A stretch of DNA of 43,523 nt from Nitrospirota bacterium. GTDB lineage: Bacteria; Nitrospirota; Nitrospiria; Nitrospirales; Nitrospiraceae. Below, one piece after another: positions 32,102 through 40,836 of this stretch; the first letter of the stretch is position 1, and the number at the start of each line of letters is the position of its first letter. The position numbers and the translations under genes are program-made. Under the pieces are notes generated by a model, which worked only from the letters and a program-made list of their open reading frames with translations, searched no databases and was not told the origin of the DNA. The stretch spans positions 1-43,523 of the forward strand of contig JAHRHE010000008.1 of NCBI GenBank assembly GCA_020027965.1, in the 5' to 3' direction.

Positions 32102-34948
32102 ATGAATCACCGGATGGCTCGGTTGTTTCTTCCTCTCCTTCTGTTCTTCGCACCTCCACTCTGGAGTTCGCACGCTTCGGCCGACACCCCGCGCGGAGCC
32201 GGGATCGTGACAGCGGTCTCCGGGCAGGCGACCGTGACGAAGTTTGCTCGTCCGCAACCGATCGCGCTCAAGTTTCGTGACGAGGTCTATCGAGGCGACA
32301 AGATCAGCACCGGCGAGCACTCGCTGGTGCGCGTGTTGCTGGACGGGAAGGCGCTCGTCACGGTAAGGGAACTGTCGGATTTCACGATTACCGAAGAGCA
32401 GGGCCGTCCCACCCTGGTGGAGATGGTGAAGGGAAAGCTGGCGATGGCCGTGGCGCGCCTACGAATGCGCCCGGGCGAAGTGATCGAGGTACGGACTCCC
32501 AACGCGGTGGCCGCGGTGCGTGGCACCGTGCTTATCGTGGAGGTCACACCGGCATCCAGCGGGCTGTTCTCGCTGGGCTCGGCCGCCGTGACGACCACCA
32601 TCAGCGTGCTTAAGGGTTTTGTGGAAGTGACGCCCCGCGACTCGCTGGCCAGGCCGGTGACAGTGGGTGCGTTCCAGAGTGTCAGCGTGACCGGGGCGAC
32701 GATGGGGCCGCTCCGACAGCTCCCTCCTGTGGCCGTCGACACGCTCCGGCAGATGGGGAAGGCCCCGCTCCAGCACACGGAGTCCTCTGAGGAGTTCAAG
32801 AAGGGAGCCAGTGAGAAGGAAGTGGGAAAAGCCACGGCGCTCGCGATGCTGCTGTCACCGGGGGAGCCGAAGCCTGAGCAAAAGCCGAGTGAGACCGCCA
32901 AGGAAAAGCCGAAGGACGGACGGGCTGACCCGGAGCTTGCCGACGCGTCCTCGCCGCTGGTCCAGCAGGCGGCCAACGCCTCGACCAGTGTCGCGGCCCC
33001 GACCAAGACACCAGGGAACCCCAACGGAGCGCCCGTGGCTTCCACCACGAACCCTGAAGGTGTGGCTCAGGGTCAAGGCGTGCCGGATGTTCAAATCAAC
33101 GGCGCATCCATGGTGCTCGGTTCGGGAGAGAGTCTGAAAACCTTCAGCGGAACCAGCGTCCGTCTGGGTTCTTCCCCCGTGGTCCAGATCACGAATGCGA
33201 CGGTGAGCCAGTCTGCACCCGACAGCCTGATCACTGTAGTGCCCGGAGCCGACGCGACCATTCAGGGCGCGCTCCTCAACGTGAGCAACAGCACGCTGAC
33301 TCCAGGGTCTGCGGTGGTCTCGGTTCAAGGCGGACTCACTCAGACAGGGCCGGACAGCCTGATCGAAGTCGGTGGTCCGGTCACCGTCAACGGCCCCTTG
33401 CTCGTTGCCACGAACGGTCTGCTGACGGTCCCCACGAGCAAGCCGCTGCTGGATCTGGCTGCCGGCGCCACGCTGTCAGTCGGCGGGTCCCTCCTGGATC
33501 TGACGAATACGCCTCTTAATCTCGGCAACCAGAGTCTGGCGCAATTGAGCAGCGGAAGCTCCTTGAGCATGACGGCGGGCCCGGCTCTCCGGATCAACGG
33601 TGGCTCCCTCACACTCGATGCCCTGTTTCAATCTGCCGGTCCCGGAAACACCATCCAGATCACGGGCAGCACGCTGGATCTTTCCGACGCCACGGTCACG
33701 ATGGGGTCGCTGGTTGGGGGCACGGCGCCGACGCTCCAGCGGACGCTGGCGGCCGGCGAGCCGGCCATACGCCTGACGAGCAGCACCCTGAACCTGACCC
33801 GGTCGAATGAGCCGTTGGTCATGTTCGAGGGCACCGGCATGAACCCGTCAGGCGGGTCCGGGGTCGCCGTGATTGCAAGCGACAGTACAATCAACACCAA
33901 CGGACCGCTACTCCAGCTCTCCGGCGGGAATCTGGGGTTGACGCTGACGGATACGTCCCCACAGATCCAGCTCGCGGGAACCACGGTCTGTACGAGCTGT
34001 CCGGCGGGTCCGAATCACAATCTCATCGAGGTTTCCGGGTCCAGTGGCGTGCAGGTTGCCGGCCAGCTCTTGAACGCCGTCAACAGCACGATCACGATTC
34101 CGGGCAATAATGTCGGGTTGCTCGAGATCCCCACCGGAGTCTCGCTGACCGCGACGTCCCTCAATCCACTGTTCTCATTGTCCGGCGGCTCGCTGACCGC
34201 CAGCACCCTGTTCGATTTCCAAGGCAGCCCGGCGAACCGTGCCTTTGATCCTGAGACCGGGCAGAATCAGGCCACCGACCGGCCGCTGAAGGGTGCGGGC
34301 GTCTGCCCATCCTGTCCCGTTCGGGCATCCCTCATCGAAGCCTCCGGTGCGTCAATTGGGTCCGACGCGGCTCCGATCCAGGAGGCGATCAGTATCGACG
34401 CGGCCCTTCTGGAAGCAACGATGCCGCTGATTAGCGCGATGGCTGCGACCCGCATTGTTTCCGCTGGGGATCTGATCGGCCTCGCCCGATCGGCCAAGGT
34501 CACCAGTGTGGGGCCCGTCCTGACTCTGAATGGCAGCTCGATCTCTGTCTTAACTGGCTCCTTAATCAATCTGGCGGGCGGCAGCTTTCTGAAGGTGACC
34601 GGCGATCTGATGGTCCTCAGCAATGGGAGTCTGATCAATATCCAGCACGCAAACAGCGGATTCCTGATCGCAGCGTCCGGCGGGTCTGTCCTGAACGTAT
34701 CAGGGGCCCTGGTGGCCTTCGGCGGATCCGGCGGCAATAGCATCGTGGTGAATAACACTGCGCGTCCGAGCGCAACGATTTTCGGGATCCCCATCAGCCT
34801 GACCGGTGGGGCTCAACTTGACCAGGTGAGCATTACCGGCACGCCCATCAAAGGCTCCGGTCTCGGAACGATCTCCTTCCCCAATGGCGGCAGCCTCATC
34901 GAGGTTCATGGGCCCCAAACCCGTGTCACGATTACCGGGTTGCCGTAA
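32102..34948 (+). CDS. Large FecR-domain surface protein with repeat-rich passenger
   Basis: A 948-residue exported protein. The signal peptide LFLPLLLFFAPPLWSSHASA is followed by a FecR domain (~30-150): GIVTAVSGQATVTKFA, FRDEVYRGDKISTGEHSLVRVLLDGKALVTV, and VIEVRTPNAVAAVRGTVLIVEV. In known systems this domain is a periplasmic signalling or binding module; here it lacks a TonB-sigma context. A Lys/Pro-rich linker (~215-300) leads to ~650 residues of low-complexity Ser/Thr/Asn/Gly/Leu repeats such as SLINLAGGSFLKVTGDLMVLSNGS and SNSTLTPGSAVVSVQGG. These suggest a beta-helix or adhesin-like passenger. There is no autotransporter barrel, sortase site or RTX motif, so export needs a separate machine. 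ATG 32102 is preceded by AAAGGA; ATG 32084 is in frame. Confidence 0.85.
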   Translation: MNHRMARLFLPLLLFFAPPLWSSHASADTPRGAGIVTAVSGQATVTKFARPQPIALKFRDEVYRGDKISTGEHSLVRVLLDGKALVTVRELSDFTITEEQGRPTLVEMVKGKLAMAVARLRMRPGEVIEVRTPNAVAAVRGTVLIVEVTPASSGLFSLGSAAVTTTISVLKGFVEVTPRDSLARPVTVGAFQSVSVTGATMGPLRQLPPVAVDTLRQMGKAPLQHTESSEEFKKGASEKEVGKATALAMLLSPGEPKPEQKPSETAKEKPKDGRADPELADASSPLVQQAANASTSVAAPTKTPGNPNGAPVASTTNPEGVAQGQGVPDVQINGASMVLGSGESLKTFSGTSVRLGSSPVVQITNATVSQSAPDSLITVVPGADATIQGALLNVSNSTLTPGSAVVSVQGGLTQTGPDSLIEVGGPVTVNGPLLVATNGLLTVPTSKPLLDLAAGATLSVGGSLLDLTNTPLNLGNQSLAQLSSGSSLSMTAGPALRINGGSLTLDALFQSAGPGNTIQITGSTLDLSDATVTMGSLVGGTAPTLQRTLAAGEPAIRLTSSTLNLTRSNEPLVMFEGTGMNPSGGSGVAVIASDSTINTNGPLLQLSGGNLGLTLTDTSPQIQLAGTTVCTSCPAGPNHNLIEVSGSSGVQVAGQLLNAVNSTITIPGNNVGLLEIPTGVSLTATSLNPLFSLSGGSLTASTLFDFQGSPANRAFDPETGQNQATDRPLKGAGVCPSCPVRASLIEASGASIGSDAAPIQEAISIDAALLEATMPLISAMAATRIVSAGDLIGLARSAKVTSVGPVLTLNGSSISVLTGSLINLAGGSFLKVTGDLMVLSNGSLINIQHANSGFLIAASGGSVLNVSGALVAFGGSGGNSIVVNNTARPSATIFGIPISLTGGAQLDQVSITGTPIKGSGLGTISFPNGGSLIEVHGPQTRVTITGLP

Positions 34949-35181
34949 TAGCTGGTCGCGGTGCGTCTGCGCCCTGAGCCGTTCCTCTGAGATGGGATTG
35001 AGCGGCAGCGCTTCTGGGCGCAGTTCAGCTCTAGCCTGACCATGTCTCCATTCTCCAGGCGCTAGCCTTCCGACTGTATCCGCACGCCGAGGCCGTTGGG
35101 TCCCCGCCTGATCATCTCCAGTTGACGTGTTCGAGTTGTGGACGTTCGATTTGATTACAATTGAGAACGGTCCGCTACGGC
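34949..35181. other. Intergenic region between convergent genes
   Basis: It lies between the ends of the FecR-domain gene and the TPR/barrel gene. I see no convincing stem followed by a T-run and no coding frame. Confidence 0.35.
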
Positions 35182-36789
35182 TCAGAACTGCCAGGCGAGA
35201 CTCAGCGTGCCGACGAACCGGTTATAGTTGAAAATGACCGGGATGTTGGAGTGACTGAGGGTGGCCTGGAAATCCGCCGCCACGGTGAAATTGTAGGGGA
35301 GGGGTTTCTCCACTCGGGCGACATAGTTCTGCTCCGTGACGTTTTGCTTGACCGTGCCCGGAGCGTTGGTCGGAAACACCGCGTTCGGAAACGGGTACTT
35401 CCTGAAGTGGACATCGAAATCTAATTTGAGGCGAGTGTCTCCCCACGGGAGGGTGTACTGGAGGCCGGCGAGGAGCCGGTTTCCCCGATAGTACCAGTCT
35501 TGTCCCTCGGCATCTTCGAGGTCGTACTGGTAGCCGATCCGGATCAGATGCCGGTCGTTGGCGAACCGGAAGAGGTGCGTGATGCCGACCATCCAGTTGG
35601 TCGCGCTGCGGTTCTCCTCAGGGATGGTGCCTCCGCCGATCAGGAACTGATCCGCAAAGTCTTTCCCCTGGACCCGGCCCTGCAGGGTGGTCAGGTGGCC
35701 TGAGTTCTCCACGAGCGTGCCGAAGAGGGTGGCGGTCAGGCGATTGAGGAACTGGTCGTTGCCGAGCGTCATGTCATCATAGGCAAGCTGCAGGCCGACC
35801 TGGAACGGCATGAAGGCGACGAGGCCCCGGTAGTAGCCGGACAGCGTGCCCAGGTGATCCCGCACGTTGAAGCTCGGGATGGCATTGTTGAGCGTCTGGA
35901 AAAAGGTATAGCCGGCCGTGGCCTCCCAGGGCCCGGCTCTGAGAAACGCATATTCGAGGTGTGCCGCCGCCAACTCTCCCGGCGAGTCCGACTTTCGACC
36001 GCGGAGCGCTTCCGCCGTTGGGTCGCCGCTCGGCAAGGGATTGACGGTCACGTTGCTGTCATAGAATCCGCCGAACCGGAGCTCGCCGTGGAACCGTCGC
36101 TCGCGGTCGCGGACGGTCAGGAGCGTGTCGCGCAGTCGGTCGGCCGGGCCGCTCAGCGGGGAGACTGTCCGGATCCTGGTCGCCTCCTCCAACTCGCCGG
36201 CCGCCCGCTCGGGCTCACCGAGGATCGCCAACGCCAGGCCGGTGTAGAAGCGCGTGAGTTGCTGAAGGTTGGGATCTGTCGTGGCGCCGGCGCTGAAGGC
36301 CAGGAGCGCACCTTGGTAGTCCTTGTTCCGGTAGCGGATGAAGCCCAGGTAGTAGCCGAGGCCGTCCGTTTGTGGCCGTTCTTTGAACACAAGGCTCAGA
36401 AGCGGCTCCGCCTTGTCATACCGCTCCAGGCTGAAGTAGGCGACGCCCAGGTGGAAGGCGATGGAGAGGTCGTCCGGCGCCCTGCGTCTGGCCGTTTCCA
36501 GAACCGCTGCGGCTTCGGCAAACTTCTGCTGGGCCATGAACACCAGACCGGTGTAGTAGAGGGCCTCCACATTGTCCGGGTCCATTTCCAGGGCTTCGCG
36601 GAGCCGGGCGAGCGCCTCCTCGTACTTTTTCTCCTCATAGGCCAGCACCGCATGGGCGACGAAGACGTCAGCCTCGGAAGCCTGGGCAGCCGCCACCTCC
36701 GGCAACACGATCAGCGCGACGATCCAGAGTGATGCGGCGAGCGCGAGGTTCCTGGTGTAAGCGGAAGGCAGCACGCCCTGACGTGTCAC
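35182..36789 (-). CDS. TPR plus beta-barrel outer-membrane protein
   Basis: A 535-residue protein. The signal peptide LAASLWIVALIVLPEVAAAQA is followed by five or six tetratricopeptide repeats (~40-240), e.g. AVLAYEEKKYEEALARLREALEMDP and AFHLGVAYFSLERYDKAEPLL. The C-terminal ~290 residues form many alternating strands (FHGELRFGGFYDSNVTVNPLP, HLIRIGYQYDLEDAEGQDWYY). The protein ends TLSLAWQF, with the terminal aromatic residue recognised by the Bam machine. TPR-plus-barrel layout recalls the Slam/DUF560 export proteins and other TPR porins, but family membership cannot be proved by eye. It is convergent with the FecR-domain protein, a possible client. The GTG at 36789 is weakly supported; GTG 36774 is an alternative. 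Confidence 0.82.
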   Translation of the reverse strand: MTRQGVLPSAYTRNLALAASLWIVALIVLPEVAAAQASEADVFVAHAVLAYEEKKYEEALARLREALEMDPDNVEALYYTGLVFMAQQKFAEAAAVLETARRRAPDDLSIAFHLGVAYFSLERYDKAEPLLSLVFKERPQTDGLGYYLGFIRYRNKDYQGALLAFSAGATTDPNLQQLTRFYTGLALAILGEPERAAGELEEATRIRTVSPLSGPADRLRDTLLTVRDRERRFHGELRFGGFYDSNVTVNPLPSGDPTAEALRGRKSDSPGELAAAHLEYAFLRAGPWEATAGYTFFQTLNNAIPSFNVRDHLGTLSGYYRGLVAFMPFQVGLQLAYDDMTLGNDQFLNRLTATLFGTLVENSGHLTTLQGRVQGKDFADQFLIGGGTIPEENRSATNWMVGITHLFRFANDRHLIRIGYQYDLEDAEGQDWYYRGNRLLAGLQYTLPWGDTRLKLDFDVHFRKYPFPNAVFPTNAPGTVKQNVTEQNYVARVEKPLPYNFTVAADFQATLSHSNIPVIFNYNRFVGTLSLAWQF

Positions 36790-36896
36790 GAGTCACCCGA
36801 CATGGGAGAATCTCTCTTCGCCGCCGGCCTCTCCCGGGGAGGCAAGGAGCCGGTGCGGCCCAAGCGGGAGACCGGCAGACCAGATGCAGGACGGCT

Positions 36897-37625
36897 TCAC
36901 CATTCCCACTCGTCGTCTCGACGCGATCGCGGACGGGCTGGGGCGAAGAAGCGGACCTCGGGGCGCTTGAAGAGGCCGATCAAGGCCATGCCGGCAAGAA
37001 ATCCTCCGATATGGGCGAAGAAGGCCACGCCGCCGCCCTCTCGTCCGAGGCTCATGCCTCCGCTCAGAATCTGCAAGACGAACCACAGCCCCAGAACGAC
37101 GCTGGCCGGTACATAGACCATCCTGGTCAACACGCCCAATGGGATCAGCACGAGCACCCTCGCGTGGGGATAGAGCAACAGATAGGCGCCCAGGACACCC
37201 GAGATGGCCCCACTCGCGCCGACCATCGGCATTGCGGAGGACGGATCAGTCAGGGCATGGCTCAAGGCGGCGATGACGCCGCAGGTGAGGTAGAAGACGA
37301 TGAACTTGACATGCCCCATCGCGTCCTCAACATTGTTCCCGAAGATCCACAGGTAGAGCATGTTGCCGATCAGGTGCATCCAGCCTCCATGCAGAAACAT
37401 GCTCGTGAAGAGGGTGCCGAATCCTGCCTGGAACGCGATATCCGGAAGCTGAGTGGGGTGTCCGAACAGCACCGCCGGGATCGCACCGTAACGGTAGACA
37501 AACATCTCTCCCATCCTGTCGGGCAGCGAGGCTTGATAGAGAAAGACCAACACGCACGCGCCGATGAAGGCGATGGTGAGCAACGGGGTGAGCTCGGTGG
37601 GGTTATCGTCGTGGAGCGGAATCAT
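36897..37625 (-). CDS. Rhomboid-family intramembrane serine protease
   Basis: A 242-residue protein with six or seven transmembrane helices. The rhomboid hallmarks are HGGWMHLIGNMLYLWIFG (the conserved H and N near the oxyanion site), the catalytic serine S138 in VGASGAISGVLGAY, and the catalytic histidine H205 in FFAHIGGFLAGMAL. It cleaves transmembrane helices of substrate proteins in the inner membrane. The basic C-terminal tail (ARPRSRRDDEWEW) is cytoplasmic. It starts 47 bases after the DHH gene stop on the same strand, so they may share a transcript. Substrates are unknown. Confidence 0.93.
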   Translation of the reverse strand: MIPLHDDNPTELTPLLTIAFIGACVLVFLYQASLPDRMGEMFVYRYGAIPAVLFGHPTQLPDIAFQAGFGTLFTSMFLHGGWMHLIGNMLYLWIFGNNVEDAMGHVKFIVFYLTCGVIAALSHALTDPSSAMPMVGASGAISGVLGAYLLLYPHARVLVLIPLGVLTRMVYVPASVVLGLWFVLQILSGGMSLGREGGGVAFFAHIGGFLAGMALIGLFKRPEVRFFAPARPRSRRDDEWEW

Positions 37626-37672
37626 GCGGCGCTACAATGCAAAATGGAAAGAGCAGATCGTGATGGGTTGAA

Positions 37673-38590
37673 TCAGCGGGCCGTTCTCTTGCCTGTTCCC
37701 CTTTTCTTCGATTTTGCATCTTGCATTGGTAATTTTGAAATTGGCGCCAGTGGCGAGCCCGTCTTCGAGCCGAGCGGGACTGAGAATCCTGCGGCATGGG
37801 TGTGCCCACCGCCTCCATAGCCCGTCGCGATGGAGGCCACATCCGGCCCGTCGGCGCGTGACCGAAGGCTGAAATAGCGCCGCCCGTCGCGATCGTGCCA
37901 GATCAGGCAGAACGGATGGTCTCTGGAGAGTCGCTCCCCAATCTGGCTGGTGAGCACCGCGCTCTGGACAGCAGGGACCGTTTCTCCATTGAAGGAGACC
38001 AGCACCGCCTCTGCCGCCAGTTTATCCACCAGCTCGTTCTCGTACCGAAGGATCGCCCGCCCCTCCGCCTCGAGTGTCTCCTGCCGAAGTCCGTCCCACA
38101 CGTGGAAATCGAACGGATAGGAGGCCAGGGCCGCGTTGATCTCGCGGCTGGCGGGCAAGGCCCAGTGCCAGAGGTCTTTGTCCTGCACGTACTGGAGCAG
38201 CCAGGGAAGGGGGCTGGTATGGGCCCACTCCCACGCCATCACGGCGCCGGACTTCTTCAGATCGAAGCGGGCGAACGGCAGGCCCACCAGGGCACGCTCT
38301 GCGGTGATGTGGTGATCGAGGACCAGCAGGCTGGCCGAGTCCTGCGCGATGGCTTCGAGGATCGCGCGGGAATAGCTGAAGTCAAGGATCATGATGCGGC
38401 GACCTGCAAGGCCGAGGGGCGGAGGCATCCCGTGCTTGACCGGGAGATAATGGGCGGCGGGAAAGCGCTTCCAGATCGCCCAGGCGGCGCCGAACCCGTC
38501 CGCGCACTCGGCATGGTACAAGACCAGATCGGGAGGAATCACGGCGTCTGTTTGGGCGTGCGCATAGCTCATACGATCGGGGGACAGCAT
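37673..38590 (-). CDS. DHH-family phosphoesterase
   Basis: A 305-residue protein with the DHH/DHHA1 arrangement. HAECADGFGAAWAIWKRFP is the first metal-binding motif, MILDFSYSR the second, and LLVLDHHITAE the DHH triad itself. The C-terminal part has ASIATGYGGGGHTHAAGFSVP, the DHHA1 GGGH motif that binds substrate. Enzymes of this type hydrolyse small nucleotides or short RNA (RecJ, NrnA, NrnB-like). The length and the 'Y-H-A-E-CADGFGAAW' form resemble NrnB-like oligoribonuclease or uncharacterised phosphoesterases; the exact substrate is open. ATG 38590 or ATG 38572 are both possible starts. The last ~20 residues are Lys/Arg-rich and extend past the fold. Confidence 0.88.
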   Translation of the reverse strand: MLSPDRMSYAHAQTDAVIPPDLVLYHAECADGFGAAWAIWKRFPAAHYLPVKHGMPPPLGLAGRRIMILDFSYSRAILEAIAQDSASLLVLDHHITAERALVGLPFARFDLKKSGAVMAWEWAHTSPLPWLLQYVQDKDLWHWALPASREINAALASYPFDFHVWDGLRQETLEAEGRAILRYENELVDKLAAEAVLVSFNGETVPAVQSAVLTSQIGERLSRDHPFCLIWHDRDGRRYFSLRSRADGPDVASIATGYGGGGHTHAAGFSVPLGSKTGSPLAPISKLPMQDAKSKKRGTGKRTAR

Positions 38591-38691
38591 ACCACGATTG
38601 GCGCGCGGGATAACATCAGAATCCCTGGCACTCGGCGGGAGGCGAGGCGACCGCCGGACGTCACACGTCCGACCGTGACAAGTCCGGAGTC

Positions 38692-39780
38692 TCAGACTTG
38701 AGGCCGTTCGACCTGTGCGGTTCGACCGGGCGGCGATGCATCGGCGTTGATGCGGTCAATGAGTTGTCGGAGCCGGCCGGCGCTGCGGCGGTTGTACAGA
38801 AAGACGAGGCGTGGGAGGTCTTTCAGCTCCGGTTCGCTGAGCTCATCCGGCAGCGGCCCGCGCTGTTCGAAGGACCCATTCGCGAGGAGATCGCCGAATT
38901 CGGCGTTGATCTGCTTCAGATGGGCGTCCGACAAGGGGTGCTTGAGGCGGACCGACAGGTATCGGTCCACGAACCGAATCGAGTGATAGGTTCGATAAAA
39001 GGTTTCGATTTCCTCCACCGCGGCGTCCTCCGAGTCCACGATCCTGAAGAGGCTCAGATCCTCCGCGTTGATGAGCCCCCGTGACAGGAGCTGATCAGAA
39101 AAAAAGCTGTTCCATCGGTCCCAGTAGTCGCAGCCCGGCGCCTGGAGGCAGACGATCGGCTGGGGGTTGCTCTTCCCGGTCTGGGCGAGGGTCAAGACCT
39201 CGAACCCCTCGTCGTGGGTGCCGAACCCGCCGGGGAACATGGCCACGGCGTGGGACTCCTTCTGGAAAATCAATTTGCGGGTGAAGAAGTATTTGAAGTT
39301 GATCAGCTTGGGGTCCTCCGCGATCACCGCGTTCGGCCCCTGCTCGAAGGGCAGCATGATGTTGACCCCGAAACTGTTTTCCTTACCCGCCCCTTGCTGG
39401 CTGGCTCCCATGATCCCGTCTGCACCGCCGGTAATGACCATGTATCCACGCTCAACCACGCGCCGTGCGAACCGGAACGCAAGCTGGTAGTTGGGATCGT
39501 CGGACTGGGTCCTGGCTGAGCCGAAGATGCTGACTTTCGGCCTGTTGCGGTAGGGGCGGAACACCTTCAGGGCGTACCGAAGCTCTTTCAGCGTGCGGTT
39601 GAGGATCTTGAGGTCGAGCGTATCGAGGTGGGAGTCCTTGAGCTTGAGGACACCCACGACCATCTCCTTCAACAAGAGCCTCTGCAGGTCCTCGCCTGGC
39701 TCTTCCAACAGAGCCTGGATCTGCTCGAGAATCTCCGGGTTGGTCAACACCGGCCGACCGGGTACGGTGGGGCGTCCCAC
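38692..39780 (-). CDS. LOG-family Rossmann-fold protein (long form)
   Basis: A 362-residue protein. The central region shows LOG/TIGR00730 motifs: VSIFGSARTQSDDPNYQLAF, YMVITGGADGIMGASQQGA, and MFPGGFGTHDEGFEVLTLAQ. The last corresponds to the PGGxGTxxE motif of cytokinin riboside 5'-phosphate phosphoribohydrolases, which release a base from a nucleoside monophosphate. An ~85-residue helical N-terminal extension and ~100-residue C-terminal extension distinguish it from the ~200-residue plant-type LOG. In bacteria, long LOG-like proteins include PpnN-type nucleosidases that degrade purine nucleotides. Function is therefore probably nucleotide hydrolysis, not hormone synthesis. Same strand as the DHH and rhomboid genes. 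Confidence 0.88.
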   Translation of the reverse strand: MGRPTVPGRPVLTNPEILEQIQALLEEPGEDLQRLLLKEMVVGVLKLKDSHLDTLDLKILNRTLKELRYALKVFRPYRNRPKVSIFGSARTQSDDPNYQLAFRFARRVVERGYMVITGGADGIMGASQQGAGKENSFGVNIMLPFEQGPNAVIAEDPKLINFKYFFTRKLIFQKESHAVAMFPGGFGTHDEGFEVLTLAQTGKSNPQPIVCLQAPGCDYWDRWNSFFSDQLLSRGLINAEDLSLFRIVDSEDAAVEEIETFYRTYHSIRFVDRYLSVRLKHPLSDAHLKQINAEFGDLLANGSFEQRGPLPDELSEPELKDLPRLVFLYNRRSAGRLRQLIDRINADASPPGRTAQVERPQV

Positions 39781-39900
39781 GAGTCCTTCCCTCCTGTCCT
39801 CAGGCCACCGGCATCATGTGTTTGCGCATCACATAAAAATCTTAGCAGGTCGACCACGGAAGGTCAAAGCGGCCGAACCCCTTCCGAAAGCAGGACCTGG

Positions 39901-40734
39901 TCACTGCTCTCCAGACTGCTTGTACGAGGTCCGGATGATCCACGAGGCGATTTGCGACTGGTCGGTTCCCGAGATCCGGGAGAACCGCAGTTCCATCCCC
40001 GGGGGGCTGGAGCGAGGGCCGTCACCGGGGGCGTCGCTGGACCGTCGTGCCGGACGGCGGCTTGAGGTCACGGTGGCCTGCGCGACGATCGGACGGCTCG
40101 AGCCGGGAAGGTAGAAGTTCAGACTCAACGCGGTCTCTGGCGGGAGCGGCGTGGGAGTCTCCACGAATGCGCCGAGATGATTCAATTGCGTAATGGTTGC
40201 GACCTGCGTCGCCTCGTCCTTTGCCTCATGGGTCTTCATCGAGGCGGTGATGCGGGACTCTCGCTGGGTGGGCGAAAAGACCAGGTCCCGCGCCGTGAGG
40301 ACTCCGATGGGCCGCGTGGCTTTCGTGACCACCAGGAGCGGGACCCCCTTCGAGGCCATAATGGTCGCAGCGCTTTCGATGGATTGGTCGAACTCGATGG
40401 TTTGGACCGGCATCGACATGATCGTGCGCGCTTCCACCTCGCTGGGATGCAGTCCCTTCACCACGACCTTGTAGACGATGTCCGTGTGGGACAGGAGGCC
40501 GGTGCGGCGTTCCGTGTCCTTGACCAGCAAACAGGGGACATGCTCCTTGCGCAGGAGTCGTGCGGCCTCGAGGACCGAGAGGTCACCAGGAATCTGGACA
40601 ATGCCCCGCGTCATCGCATGGACCACCAGCGGGGGATGGTCCTTGCCCAGACCGAACAGATGATCCTTGGCTTGAATCATAACAGAGCCGATATCTCCGG
40701 CGATGGCCTGCTCTGGTGTGCTGTGGGGGCTCAC
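39901..40734 (-). CDS. CBS-domain pair with PilZ-like C-terminal domain
   Basis: A 277-residue cytoplasmic protein. Two CBS motifs occupy ~38-160: VQIPGDLSVLEAARLLRKEHVPCLLVKD with TGLLSHTDIVYKVV, and VQTIEFDQSIESAATIMASKGVPLLVVTK with IGVLTARDLVF. Such pairs bind adenosine nucleotides and act as regulatory switches. The last ~110 residues (ALSLNFYLPGSSRPIVAQATVTSSRR..GMELRFSRISGTDQSQIASWI) have the strand order of a PilZ domain, but the N-terminal RxxxR and DxSxxG motifs are not clear, so c-di-GMP binding is doubtful. It lies next to the divergent MNIO gene and 9 kb from the cyclase-PilZ protein. Confidence 0.8.
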   Translation of the reverse strand: MSPHSTPEQAIAGDIGSVMIQAKDHLFGLGKDHPPLVVHAMTRGIVQIPGDLSVLEAARLLRKEHVPCLLVKDTERRTGLLSHTDIVYKVVVKGLHPSEVEARTIMSMPVQTIEFDQSIESAATIMASKGVPLLVVTKATRPIGVLTARDLVFSPTQRESRITASMKTHEAKDEATQVATITQLNHLGAFVETPTPLPPETALSLNFYLPGSSRPIVAQATVTSSRRPARRSSDAPGDGPRSSPPGMELRFSRISGTDQSQIASWIIRTSYKQSGEQ

Positions 40735-40836
40735 AAGAAGGCGATATTATAGAATTACTATACCAGATAGATGCCGTGGCTCCTAGCGAAACATCCCTTG
40801 TCAAACAGCGCCCGTCGCGATTACACTGACCCGATC

